Below are positions 1 to 20,839 of a DNA stretch of 64,000 nt, in pieces (position 1 is the stretch's first letter; each line of letters opens with the position of its first letter). The notes under the pieces were generated by a model. It had not been told where the DNA came from, searched no databases, and saw only the letters and a program-made list of their open reading frames with translations. Both the position numbers and the translations under genes were made by a program. Source of the stretch: Bigelowiella natans CCMP2755 (lineage: Eukaryota > Cercozoa > Chlorarachniophyceae); assembly GCA_000320545.1 (NCBI GenBank), contig ADNK01000135.1, forward strand, positions 92,501-156,500. Reading direction: 5' to 3'.

Positions 1-313
1 CGCTTAAACTATTCGCACTCGTATCTTCATTATGTTTCCACTGCTAGAATGACCAACCGGAAATCGTACTTGCGTGTGTCTGATACTTTCCTGAATTCTT
101 GCCTGTGTAGCTTCCTCGCGACAGACCTCGAGGCAACCCACGCCCAGAATTAAGTAAGAAATATCGGTAGAAGGGGAGAAGGGGGGGGTCAGAAAAGGAG
201 AAGGAGAAGAAGAAGAAGCAAAAGAGGACGAGGACAAAGTGAAACTCAATGATACTGTGTGAGATAGCGTATACAGACACAAAGCAGAACCCTTCGCAAT
301 AAGTACCATTAGC

Positions 314-363
<50 letters not shown>

Positions 364-522
364 TACACACACATACACACACAATCTAAGGCAATCAAGC
401 AACCGATCTAATAACTCAAAGTTCAAGATCGGGTCTGTCTATGGCAAATCATCATCATTCCTTCTCCATCATAGTAGAGGGGGAGAACAGTGTTACAGAG
501 AGTGCGCAAACTGGCATCATCA

Positions 523-573
<51 letters not shown>

Positions 574-736
574 GCATTATTGCTACACATGATCGGGGGA
601 TGATTACGATAACATTATTCAAGGATGGAAGGGAAAAAGAAGGGCTCCTTGTTCTGCAGTATAGTAGATGTAGTTGCCAACACCATGCAGCTAGGTACTA
701 TCTCACCTCTACCAATCTACTACTTCCAAAAGAATA

Positions 737-772
<36 letters not shown>

Positions 773-1048
773 AAGGAGCCTCGACTTCGTCGTCGTCGTC
801 GTCGTCGTCATATCCTCATCAATTTTGATGTTTAGATCAATCATAACACAATGGCAAAGCAATAAAGCTTTTGTGAATTTCACTCCCTTATGATGTGCAT
901 CGTCGTCATTCTAAGAAACTTCCTCAAATAATCCAAACGACAGTTATCGCCCTTCATCATCATCATCACCATCATCATCACCATCATTATCAACATTGCT
1001 ACCAATATCCATTATCAGAGGGCCAAGTAATTTTCTCCCTCTCATTAA
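1..1048. other. No confident gene; microsatellite-rich DNA
   Basis: The open frames here are made almost wholly of simple repeats (CT, AC, AT, GAT, CAT tracts) and show no family resemblance. Some of the sequence may be intron or 5' exon of the large gene that follows, but I cannot place an exon. Confidence 0.5.
312..569. repeat. Microsatellites (CT)n/(AC)n and (AT)n
   Basis: A (CT)n tract at about 313-352 runs into (AC)n to about 382. A pure (AT)n tract lies at about 530-569. These are the first of dozens of similar tracts in the first 20 kb. Confidence 0.95.
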
Positions 1049-2324
1049 TGCGCGTGGCAGCCTTCATGGGAAATCAAGTAAACGACGACAAGAGGAAGAT
1101 ACCATCAGATATATGCAGGATGCTACTAGCTAAATTTTCCCTCCCCCCCTCCCTTTCTTATGCCTCACCCACAGGACGGAGTGAAAACTGAGGCTCTACG
1201 CACGCTGACGATGATAAAGAGCTTGGTTGAGAGCAGACTCGACGTTAGTCAGTTCCGGAGCATCGATGATAGGAAGCAAAGACTACGTAATGCTATTAGA
1301 CCGGAGGAAAGCGGGGGGGGAGGGGTGGGGGGTTAGTTATTTCCCATAATTTATATTAATGATGCTTTTCATCATTTAGGGTTGGAAAGAAAGCGAGCTT
1401 ACAGCTTTGTCTACTCTGAGATGATGTTTTGGATGGTGACAGCATTGTGCGCCACCACCACCACCACCAACAGCAGCGAAAACGACAACGATGACGAGTC
1501 TATATTGCCATTAGCTGATGCACCGAAGCCTGCTCTATCCTACATCTTAAGCATAGCCCAGAAATTTGACTTTGACAACAATCTACTGAAAGAAGAGGTG
1601 ATCCTACCGCAACTGCTTTCTCTCCTCCTCCTGCTACTTCTACTACTACCATCACTACTGCTACTACTACTTCTACAACTAAATACTTCCAATAGTACGT
1701 TTATCTTTTCATGAAATTATTCAGATTGTACCAGAAAAAGAGGGCATGGAGGAATGGAAGGACAGGGGCAAGTCTCTAGAGTCGTTTGGAGATATCCGCA
1801 CGGAGGAGGAGGAGGAAGAGGAGGAGGAGGAAGAGTCTTCGGACTCTGACGATGACAACGATGTTACCTATGAACGATTTTCTGCTGAGAAGGTGGTATG
1901 GGGTTGGGGGGGGGGGGGGGGCAGTAGCAGAATGGGTGATTGCAACAGCGCAGTGGTCATGTTGTGGCTTTTTAAAATATATTCTGATGTGTCGTTTGAA
2001 GGTAGGAGAGGAGCAGAGCAGCAGCCATGAACAACATTGTGTGCTGCAATGTCGAATTGCTTCTTTTACTTTCTGCTGCTGGCCTCATTCATTTCCAACT
2101 TATACAATACGTGTATATAGATTCCATGCCCGTGGCAAATAGTGTTGCAGCGCCTATCAGGATTCTCCAGCCAAGACAGCATGAAATATGAGCTTGAGGA
2201 CTTCACCTACCATTCCTACTGCGACTACACGTTTAAAGGTGTAGTAGCAATGATTAGCTGAAATCTATATCGTATCATTTCGAGATATTGCACACACTAA
2301 AGACAATGGGGGGTCTTATTCAAG

Positions 2325-2356
<32 letters not shown>

Positions 2357-2736
2357 ATACATACACACACGCACACAGAGCATGCACTTTCTTCTTTCTA
2401 TGTGCTCACACGCCGTCGTCCTCTAGAACATCTGGAGAAGGCTGCAGCTTTCGAGGCATTCAGCAATCTCTCATCTTACGATGACACTGTACGCTCCGCC
2501 AACCCTCTTCTGGCGCTCTGCTATATCAACAACACGTAAGAAAATGGTTGCTGCCATGTGTTCTATTTGCTCTTTATTCTCGATCGTGCTGCTTCTTCTG
2601 CTCCCAAGAGCACGGCGATGTGGATATAATTTGAGTATCACTCTTATACGAGCAGAGAGACTGTTGCATATCAGCTGCATCGTTGCGTATGCAACTTCTG
2701 TACTGTGTTGTCGTCATTTGTGTGAATCTAGAAGTG

Positions 2737-2771
<35 letters not shown>

Positions 2772-3177
2772 ATAATTGCAAATTCCTAATGACTCTCTCC
2801 CTCCTTCTCCTCCTCCTCCTCCTCCTCCTCCTTCTCCCCTGCACCTGTTGGTGATGTGCGCGCATGGCAAATAACATTTACATACGGGTAACAAAGCACG
2901 GAGGTGGCACTTGAGCTGTGTCGCGAGCTTGAAAAGCGGCGGCGCTGGTTGTTTTTCCAATATATCAAGGACGAAAAGCAAGCCTTAAACTTCCTACGCG
3001 AATCGCCACGGCTTTCAGAGTCTAATTTCACGATGATGGCTAGAATTTATGCCAAAAACGTATTTCACTCTCCCCTAATCCTCCCCCCCCCCCCCTCCTT
3101 TATTTCCACCCGCTTGGCTGCTCTTAATGTTTGTTATTGGCGAATATTTTAATAGAACCTTGCTCCCTTTACTACTG

Positions 3178-3210
<33 letters not shown>

Positions 3211-3361
3211 GTGTGGCCATTACCATAAGCTAGCAATAACAACAACAAATACATACACACGCACACACTCACACATGCATTCAGGGCTACTTTAGGAGTG
3301 CTAGGAAGATTATTCAAGAAATGAAGCATTGGTAAGTAGAAGTAGGAGAAGTATAACACAC

Positions 3362-3405
<44 letters not shown>

Positions 3406-4697
3406 GGAGAGAAGATAGGAATTAGGTATTGATGATCATGGAAGCAGAGAGTGTTCTGTTTTTACAATGATAAGAGACAACAAGATATGATGATGACAAT
3501 GATGATAATGATGATGACAGTGGTGGCGGTGGTGGTGACGACGACGATAATGTGATGAAGTAGGGGCAGATAAATAGAGTAGAGAAGAAGTAGGATGCAA
3601 AGGAGGAAAGCAGCAAATGAAAACACGACTAAAATGTTGCCCTAGTGAAGTTGATTTGTATCTTGATCGTGATATGGCTGATAATCAATACAGGAAGATG
3701 CACGTGTCCCCGCTAATACACCAGGATGCAATGGCGGCACTCGTTCGAATCGGCGAGACCTGTAATACGACGACGAATAATTGACGTTTTTGGTGGTTTT
3801 GCCAACGTCGCAGTAGAGAGCTAGAACATGGAATTGCTTTCAAACACATCTCCTCCTTCTCCTCTTTTTCTTTGATATATGTGCCTATTTACTTACCCAT
3901 TACAGTGATACATGTAGTGGTAGTAGTTGTGGCAAAGGTGACATGCTTTGCAGTTTTCACGTACTTGATACGTGTTTGTCATCTTTTCTCTTAATCTCTT
4001 CCATCATTCTTTGCTGCGTATCGTCCTTTCTCTCTCTTTCTCTTTCTCCCCCCCCCCCTCTCTCCATCTTCTCCTATCGTAGGTTCGATAAGGAGTTCCC
4101 CTTGGATTTTGGAGCTAGCCAACAACGTAATACACAGCAGAACCTTTAGCGATCAAATTGATTTGAAGAAGGAACATCGAAAAAACAACATTTTACAGCT
4201 TCTCTAAAGCACATCCGTCATCATCGTCATCATCATCATAGCATCATCGTTGTCGTGTTGTTGTTGATGTTGTTATTGTTGTATTCATGATGAACCATAT
4301 ATGCATACTCTGTACGGATATATCTAGTATTGCCAAGAGGACGAAGAAGCATCATCCATGTTGTCGCTAGCTCTACTCAGAGAGCTACATCTAACGGTAT
4401 TGTTGATGATGACGGGACGCACATAAGAGTGTATAGATAGAGGAGATCAATGCGTACGGCGAAACATGATTCTCGTGTCCTATATTCCTTCCACCCAAGT
4501 GTTTAATTGCATTCATTCTAACACAGAAGCTCCTCCACCGCTTTTGCGTACAATTCTAAAGCCGTCCTACGTGTCATTTCCCTTACTTTTTCACATTTCC
4601 CCTTCTCTTTCATGTATGTAAATGTATGTATATATGTATGTATGCAGCGGCTGCTGCAGAATGCCAGCGATGCTCTGATGAAAGGTAAATGCACTAA

Positions 4698-4767
<70 letters not shown>

Positions 4768-5642
4768 CTAGAGAGAGAGAAAGAGAGATACAGAGATATG
4801 AAGGGGTTTAACTCTACATCCTCGCAGCGGATTCCTCATCGAAGTTGACAGCAACGACTGTATTCACAACGTTAAAACCACAGATATTGGGGAGAGGAAA
4901 TTGGACTTCTTGGCACAGAAGCAACCCCAAAACATGACGATTCTACACCTCCTCCTGCGTGCTCAAGAATTGATGAATCAGCATCATCGGGGAGCAGCTA
5001 GAAAAGAGCACGTCAAGCACCCCGTCTCTGCCTCCTCCTCCTCCTCCTTTTGCCCTTATCTCCGGGAGGAAAGTGATGAAGGCTTTGATTTCGAGGGCGG
5101 GGGAGGCGAGCAGATCGACGACGATGAGGATGATGAATCAGCTTTATATCGTACTATACTAATAGTAACAGCAGCACACTACACGCATTTTGAAGGATTT
5201 GAATGATTTAATTATGTTAAAGCAGCTATGTCTGTAGAGTGGCGTGACACGATGATATGTGGAAATGCGTTGATAACGAATAGCCTTGAAGGAGAACACA
5301 AGTGACGGATACTCTCTCCTCCGAGAAGAAGAGGAAGCTAAATTGAAAGAGAATGCTGCGAGGAGGAGGAGTAGGAGGAGGAGGAGAAGGCAGAGCGGCC
5401 ACAATTCAAGATCAAATCTGGCGGGTAGAATTCGTGCTTGTGATTAGTTATCTTGTTGTGTGTAGTGTCCCTCCTCACCACCACATTCTTCTGTGCGTTG
5501 TTGTTCTTCTTCTTGTTGTTTTTGTTGTTGTTGTTGTTGTTGTTGTTGTCTAGGATGCTTCGCAAACGAGTTTAGACTGAGGTTTTTGTTTCTACTGGAA
5601 AAGATATTGATACTTCAGAAGGTCATGATAATACTATTTACT

Positions 5643-5716
<74 letters not shown>

Positions 5717-6843
5717 TTTCTTCTTGTGTAGAAGATATGATTATATGAATGAGCACAGTGTTTTTGTGAGAGAACTAATTCCGCCCCTTCTCTTTCCTCT
5801 CTCCTTTGCTCCTCCTCTTTCTGCGTGGTTGTATGGCATGTGTGCGGGTGTCAAATATGCAGAAAGTTGGCGCTGATGAAATTCGAAAAGCGAGTATAGC
5901 AGCCATCGCAGACAAGTAAGAGAAGAAGGAGAACAAAATTGCTATAGCCCTTCCCCCTCCTTATCATGTTTACATATATAGCTGTATTCTTTTAAGACAC
6001 AAAGGCCAAGTTGCTGATGCATCCTCCTGTGTACACCTGTCCTTGCTTTACGCGTGAATGTATTGGAGGGGGGGGGGGATATGCTTTTTCATCAGTGTAG
6101 CTCCATCGTCGTTACTGTTGTTGTTGTTGTTGTTGTTCTAATACGGTGAGCAGCGAATTTCATCAAACCCCCATTGAAATAGCCAAATCTATGGTGAAGG
6201 CTGTGAAGGTCGGCAGTCTTTTTTGCCTCTAATTTTATCAAGGACTAGTTGCGCCAAAGCAGCCTCAGATATGTATTATTATCATCCCCATACAACATGC
6301 ATATACTGTATATATATGTAGTACCGTGGAGGGTGGTTACGTCGAGTATACTAGCGTGTTTGTGTGTATGTATGTGTTGATCTTGGTGTATCTTCGAGCA
6401 ATAAAGATATACGAAACTGCGTTGTAAGTTGATTTTATTAATACAGAATGGTACTCCCTCGGAAAGGCAACGAAAACAATTTCTTAGGGTCATCACAAAG
6501 ACCTTTCTCAGTCCGAAGCACGAGGCTTTAGGCGTTGGAATGGGCGAGCACTACAAGGATGGCTCGGGTGCAGCAGTCGCTGCTGCTGTGAATTTATATG
6601 AAGGCCTTTGCCGGGAGAGAAATCTCTGACGTAACGTTCTAATAATGATTGCTCATTAGCAACCGTCTCCCTGACAATTCTCTATGCGCACAGGGACGAG
6701 GTGACAGACGTGCTTTCAGCCTACCTTCAACTGGGGGCAGAAGGGAGAAGGTGGCCGATTGTGCAAGAAACCTATGCTGATGATGGGGGGTGGGGGGGGG
6801 GATGGAAAATAGAGAAAACGAGGGTGGGAATGAATAATAACAA

Positions 6844-6874
<31 letters not shown>

Positions 6875-7759
6875 AAGGTCATCATTCGCTATAGCAGCAG
6901 CATGCAAGATCCGTAGCGTTCTTGATTCATTAATTTATGTGTTGTTATCGGTGTCTCATGGTTTTCCCTCATTTTTTGGACGATTTTCCTCACTCTCTCC
7001 AGTGAAAAGGACGATGGGGCTGCGTGGGTAATGATTCTGCTAATTTCACCACCAACTCACACACACACACACACACAGACATTACGAACACGATGCACAT
7101 ATGAATAACAACGGCAGTGAGTGTGATGACAGTACACTATGCTCGGTGTCCCTTGATGGTCTCTGTTTGTGTTTTAGCTCTGTTTGAGGCGAACGCAGTA
7201 TACTCGCTACCATCAGTCCGGAGTCGTCGGAAATGACAACAACAATAGCTTGAGAAACGAAACAGAAAATGGAAAGACGAGGAGGCGAAGACCACGGTAC
7301 ACACGCCTTTTGATCGCTCTCAGGAGGAAAGCTCGAAGTATTGTCGATCTCCCATTGAACATAAACAAGAACGACTACTCTCCTCCGCTATCCAACGTAA
7401 GTTCCAATCTGAACAAACGCTGTTAATACCGGGCAATGACAGCGTAACGTGACCTGCTACTCGCTGCTGCTGCGACGGTATATCCATCACCGCAGGTGCT
7501 CTTGCTAAAGGAACGACTAAGTCCTGATAAATCGTGCAAGGAATTAGCAGCATTTCTTAAGAGGACAGGGTTTCAGAAGGATCTCTGTGAGGTAGTTCCG
7601 GTATCAATAGTTGCAGTTACAGATGCAGTAGTAGTAGTAGTAGTAGTAGTAGTCGTAGTAGTAGTAGTAGTTGTAGTATTCACGGCGTTGTCGCCAACAA
7701 AGATGAAGAACAACAACCTAAACTTTTCTAAATGAACGATGTGATCTGTAATAGAGCAC

Positions 7760-7796
<37 letters not shown>

Positions 7797-7799
7797 TGT

Positions 7800-7840
<41 letters not shown>

Positions 7841-9092
7841 TGCGTGTGTGTGTTATCTTGACGTATTGATACATTTGCATGATGTGTTTCTCATTCTCCA
7901 GCTTCCCCATCTCCCCCTCCTCTTCCTCCTCGTCATCATGATGATCACTTTCCACCATATCCTCCCCCTCCCCCCCCTACTAACACCTTAATATCCTGCA
8001 GAGCGTCATATCTGCAAGATTCCACTGTCTGGATTTGATGAGAATCACTCAAATGCGGGACGCGCTGAAAATCTGTGCGTAATAAACGCTATTTATGTGC
8101 GATCTAGAGAGTAATAGGTTCTGTGTAGGAGGTGCGATTGTACCCAGCAATGCATGTGTTTTAGGCTGATGGTTGCGCCTTATCATTTATCAATATTTCT
8201 TGCCCTTCTCTCTCCTCCAGGCGGTGGAGATCGTACAAAGGCACACAAGCTATTGTGTATTGTATACACTCTCCTTACTGAGCGACGAGGCAGCAGCAGC
8301 GATATGGACAATATAGAGAATGGGCCTGCATATGGGGAGAGATATCGAATCTCCTCGCGTAACAAGGAGTGGTATATCCGGAGGCACAAGGTCGTCGTTG
8401 TGTCTTCTGGCTTTGTCGGCCATTGCTCTTTCGAAAGCGTTTGTTATAACCGCACTTCCTATCACATCAATTTAGGAGGAGGAAGAGGATGAGGAGGAGA
8501 AGCTCAACGAAGGAATGTAATATATGGAAAGAAGGAGAAAAGGGGGGGGATGAGAAATGTTGGCCAAAATACGATGAGAGAATAGACTTCAGGCTAGAAT
8601 CTCTTCTGCTCCTCCTGTCATCATTTATGAATAAATATTCACAGAGACTAATACACCATTATTTGCTTTAAGTTGATATATGCCGTGTGTTTGATCTGGT
8701 GCGTAATCTGCTTACTGCGACAGGGGTTATGACGACTCGCAGAGTGAAGGACATTCAGCAGAAGAGGAGAAGGAGGGAGACTTGGAGGAGAATAAATTGA
8801 CAAGTAGTAAATGAGTACATGCAAAGCCTACGAAACAACACAAAGCTGCAGCTGTCGCATAAATACCTGCTGTCAATATATGTTTTTTGGACCACTGGTG
8901 TGTAATTATTTTCCCTTTGCTGCTGCAGGCTTTGTGTACTCCTCCTCCTCAAGATTTGACAGAGAGAATTACGGGCTTGGCGAGGCTATAAAGGAGGATG
9001 AGCAGGAGGAGGAGGACTGCGAAAACTTCCGAGTTTTGAGGGATCTGATTTCCAGGGATATTATCAAGGTCTAGAGAATAGGATAGAGAAAT

Positions 9093-9132
<40 letters not shown>

Positions 9133-9180
9133 CGGCTGTTTGGAGGGGAGGGAGAACTAGAAAATATTTCGATGTACTCT

Positions 9181-9222
<42 letters not shown>

Positions 9223-9360
9223 ATGTCCGTCGCTCTACATCCTCCTCCACTTCGATAGTTGCAGTCAATGTGGTAGGGAGGGGGTGGGTTTCATTCACAA
9301 ATTGACTACTTTTGGTCAGTCATACCTGTCCATCGAAAGATTATATACATTTATGCGCGC

Positions 9361-9433
<73 letters not shown>

Positions 9434-11154
9434 CAGGTTCGTAAGCAGTTCCCAGAATGGTTTCTAACCTTCAATTTTCAGTCGCGAAAAGAAATAGACG
9501 ATGGCGCTAAGACTGCCCAAGATCGTATTGATGAAGCGGCTATCGACGAGCAACTCTCGATGTCACAAATGCAGGATTCTCCTTTGTCTTCAACAGGAAT
9601 GAACATAGCAATGTCGCATATCCCTTCGAGCGGTTGTAGCGTTAGATATAGTATAAAAAAGAAGAGGAAACACTTTCCTCCCAAAGATGATTGCCACGTC
9701 ATCTCATCAGCATTAGAGATTCTCATGATGCGATCATTTCGTCAACGTTACGACATGCTATTCTACTACCATAAATGCTTGTAAGCTTCCTTACTCTTCT
9801 TTGTGGTGTTTCTCTATTGCTTCATTTAGTTACCGAACCATATTTCCATACTACCACTGTTAATGATGGAATTGATCTAAAGTAATATAAGGAGGGGAAG
9901 GAGCAATATCATAGAAAGCCAAATACGCGACCACCACCACCATTATCATCACCATCATCATCATCATCACCATCATTATCTCAACTGCCATTCCAGTAAA
10001 AGGAGCAACTTGACCACTACCAAATCACAACAACGCATAAGTTTCCTTTGAATATATGAATGTGTGCACCTCTTCACTACTGTGGCCACGCTGCTGCTGT
10101 GATGATACTCTTTATTTATATGAAGGCACCCATTTGAATATAAAGCTAATACGAAGAAGCCTGATGATCAATTCGCGATCAATAAGATATTCCTCCGCTT
10201 TGCCAAGGAGAGAACGCCGGATGCAAATATCTTCCTCTACGAAATAAATGTGTGCTTATGCGTGTGTGCAACTATGTATATCCACGAGCATTAGTGCACG
10301 TGTGACTGCTCTCTATCTTTTTCTACACATTCACCATCTGTATCGAAATACATTTGTAATGCGTGCTCCTCTTTGCAGCTTTCTAGCATGTAACAACTCA
10401 AACGACATTCAGGTACTGGATACCGTTCCGGTCACCAAAAAGCTGAAAGAAGTAGAGCATCAAACTCTGCAATCTAAAGGGAAAAAGTCCACCAAACAGA
10501 AGAAGCTTTGGTGCTGCAGTAGCGGCGACGAGGAGGAAGTCAAAAGCCAGAATACTCCTGATCCAAACCCGACAACAACTGGGAAGAAACTCAGGAAGAT
10601 GCGAGTTGAATCGAGCACCCACGACGACAAAAAGTCCAAGTTTATATTTGAAAACCACATCATTGAATTCGGAGAGGGTAGGTGGATTAAGAATGTAGTG
10701 ATGGCTCTTCATGGCAGGAATGGCACGGATATTGGAAGCGCTTACGATTGTCAGAGCGGCTATACCGTCACTAGCCTCCGCTTTCAAACTGGGGGGCCAG
10801 ACGAAGACAAATTTGCAGACGGCAATAGATGGTAAGATGCAGCAATTAATGATGAGCACTAAACCCAACCGAGATCTTTATTTTATATATCATCGCAACA
10901 GCATCCTCATATGACTATGGGGGCTACTACTGAACTTTTTATCATCCTCCAGGTTTGGAAAGAAGCCTATCGAGCCAGCAGTATCCATCGACATTGGCGA
11001 GACTTTATCCTCGGGGAAGAAACCTTACACAATAGCAGCTGTGGTCGGTCTGAGTGGCCAAAAGTCGAAGCATCATGGAGTTACAGTACTGGTATGGAAG
11101 ATTAGGGAATTTAACAACAAATTAGGAAATACATCGTTCAATATGGCGAAATGA
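1049..11154 (+). CDS. Large multi-exon protein, tentatively FANCI-like; 5' end not resolved
   Basis: A chain of phase-compatible exons on + suggests one large intron-rich gene. Best exons: to 1077; from 1175; 1735-1892; 2151-2238; 2427-2535; 2897-3059; 7178-7396; 7496-7591; 8002-8074; 8221-8390; 8476-8516; 8724-8803; 8929-9068; 9437-9780; 10379-10831; 10953-11154 (TGA). The last ten are close to a continuous phased series. The segment with MGNQDGVKTEALRTL resembles a FANCI helical repeat. The long Glu/Asp run at 1800-1860 followed by KYELEDF matches, from memory, the acidic stretch and ELEDF motif of FANCI (Fanconi anaemia ID complex, nuclear interstrand-crosslink repair). The rest is too diverged to confirm this. 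The C-terminal third is acidic then Lys-rich, ending in a Gly-rich region I do not recognise. Exons between 3060 and 7177 are uncertain; candidates include 4074-4131, about 4646-4684 and 6447-6629. Two adjacent genes are not excluded. Confidence 0.35.
2325..2771. repeat. (AC)n and (TG)n tracts flanking exon 2427-2535
   Basis: An (AC)n run at about 2325-2375 and a (TG)n run at about 2733-2771 sit in the introns on either side of a well-phased exon. This shows how intron length here is built from simple repeats. Confidence 0.9.
5644..5714. repeat. Compound (AC)n(AT)n microsatellite
   Basis: About 36 bp of AC repeats followed by about 30 bp of AT repeats, with a GTT-rich tract just upstream at about 5512-5549. 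It lies in apparent intron sequence of the large gene. Confidence 0.95.
7627..7851. repeat. (GTA)n, (AT)n and (GT)n tracts
   Basis: A GTA trinucleotide array at about 7627-7675, AT at about 7762-7792 and GT at about 7799-7851 fill the intron between exons 7496-7591 and 8002-8074. Confidence 0.95.
9093..9431. repeat. (AG)n, (CT)n, (AT)n and (GT)n tracts
   Basis: AG at about 9094-9130, CT at about 9183-9219, AT at about 9364-9401 and GT at about 9402-9432. The AG and CT arrays are inverted relative to each other about 60 bp apart and could pair in the transcript. The GT array ends four bases before the acceptor of exon 9437-9780. Confidence 0.95.
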
Positions 11155-12805
11155 AACAGTAGCTCAGAGTATAGCATGAGAACGTTAAGTGCGTTCGACA
11201 CAGCAGCAATGAAATTATATTGCTAGAGTGATCTAAATGCTCGCCTACGTTTCAAATTATTGAGAAAATAAATTACGTATATGTGTCAGCAGCATAGAAT
11301 ATATATGAGTTTGTCATTGGTTATAGCTGCGTCGCGATCTTGCTATCATGTGCCACGACATGAAGGTTTATGCCTTTTTGAAGTATTCTGTTGATATAGC
11401 CTTAAGAGATGTGACAACCATAATGCTCATAATTATAGCGTTATAGTGTACGATTGTCAAAACGTGTTCGTAGTAGCACAACATGCTGTACGTATGACCA
11501 CCTATGCCTTCGGTGTGAATAAAGGTAATGCTTTTGTCAGATGTGGCGATGCTATGATGCCTGAGTGACATGAATTATCATGATAAATTTACTGCATGGA
11601 CACATTTCTGGACGCATGGATTTGGTTTAAGCTCCGGATTTAGTCATTGTTTAGTACAGCTAGCTAGCTAGAGAGCGACGTGAGAGTGTGGGGCTAAATG
11701 GAATATGAGCGTGTGCATCGTATACAATGTACCTTAATGCAAATGTGTGTGTGTGCGTAAAGTACACATGCTGAATAGTTGCACAAAATTTCAAATATCT
11801 CCATTTAGCTTTGTAATGAAAACATTTTGATCATTATAGCGTGATGATAACTCATTTTCTATGCACAATCTCTCTTTTCATCATCGATGCCTTTTTACAT
11901 CATCGGCCATATTCGTCCTTAAGATTGACCGCTGGTGCACACGGCGGATACTATTTTCCCTCACTTCGGCTGACTATGGAGGTGGGGGGCTTTGTTTAGC
12001 AATGGCAGTGTCATTTCTTGGAGCAAAATTCGATCGGGGCCTCTCGCCTTGAAAAGGCTCTTGCTGAGTGCTGTCTCGATGCCCCTAGTTATCTATTCCA
12101 CTGTAGATGCGATAGTCGAATTGGAAACACTTAAGGTAGAAAAGTAGTCAGCCTACACTGTGCAATGTTCTGAGAATGACTCGCATGTATGACATGTGAA
12201 CATTGCATCATGTTAAAATAAGGGGGGGGGGGGGTTGGAGGGGGTGGAGGGATTAAAATCCATGTTTATGTTTATAACTTCGAATGTGAAGTCTAATAAA
12301 CCAAGCACATAGGTGCATGGCACAACGCCATGAGTTCTGCCGTGGCGCTAATGAAATGAGCACCCATCTTTCTGATGAGCATCTTTCTGCTACCCGTGAA
12401 AATTCGACATCATCGACGAGCATGAAAACACATGATATTTTTGTCCTGCGACATGGAAAAACTGCTGTCCGTCTCAGTCGCACTCAGACGGTAGATCTAG
12501 TGGTTTGAATTTTCACGATATTTCCCGTACGATGTGCAGAGTTCCTGGAACTTTCTTGGTAGAAAACTGCTGCTGCTGTCTGTCCGACCTCCTCGTGTTC
12601 GGATTCACGGAAGATAAGAAAAGCCGTGCTTTAGCTTGCATGAATGCACTCATTTCAGGTTTTTTTCGTGAAAATGATGCAATTTGCACTGGATATTTGT
12701 AGTGCGACAAAGGTGACAATTGTACTTGTAAGACATAAATAGCTACGAGACTTCACTGCCTTCTCCTCCCGGCTTTGAGATCGGCAGAGGCAGGACAGTT
12801 TTCAA
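11155..12805. other. Intergenic, no confident gene
   Basis: Short open frames occur at 12317-12508 and 12505-12702 on +. One contains an RHG triplet like histidine phosphatases, but neither extends into a supported gene. A poly-G run lies near 12222-12234. Otherwise I see nothing assignable. Confidence 0.5.
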
Positions 12806-20077
<7,272 letters not shown>

Positions 20078-20839
20078 TGCCATGTGATTGCATTTCTGAT
20101 GCGGAGAACAATTTTGAGTCACACAAATGCATGTTCATGTGTCACATTGACATCAAGCAATGCAATTCACATTTTGGTGAAATGGTTGAATGTGGTGATG
20201 ATTTGAGGGACTGTCTGGTCTGTGCTTCACGCTGGCTTTTGATCCTGCTTTCACGTGAAACAACGACAGATCACAGCAAGTCTCTTTCATGGAAATTGCA
20301 AATTGGACCGGCAATGTCACAGCATCGCACTCTGCACAGCTAGACAGACACGCAAGGCTGCACAGCGCACTGGCGCACCCGGATTCAGAACACACGTTCT
20401 CTGAGACACGCTGGCACGTGTGACTGATTGAGAACAGGTGTGTGAAACTGCACGTGCGTGCGCTGTGCAGACACGTGAGGCCATGCAACTCATGCATCCA
20501 CACACGTGGCAGGAAACAACCATTGCATCGTGTGTTCCACGACTGGTGCTGCGCCCGTGGTCACGTCGATTTTTTCACGTGCGTCCAAGCGCACGTCCGC
20601 AAGCGGCCGTGTCTTGTTGCGCTCAAAAACAGAAGACTGTTGTCAACTTTTGCAATTTTGCGTCTCAGCACACCGGACCTTCGCCATTCGAGAGCCGCTG
20701 TCGTGGTGCGTTTCCCACTCAAATTGCGCAGAGTTTCGAGCAAGGCAAAAAAAGTCGATTTTGAGCGTTTTTTCATGCACTTGCGGCGGGCATCGCCAAA
20801 TCGTGTGGCAATGCAGCCTGCACTTGTGCAAGTCATTGC

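Noticed and set aside
12317-12508. Frame containing FVLRHGKTA, like a histidine phosphatase motif
   Set aside because: Only the RHG triplet matches; no second His motif, no neighbouring exons and a natural stop soon after.
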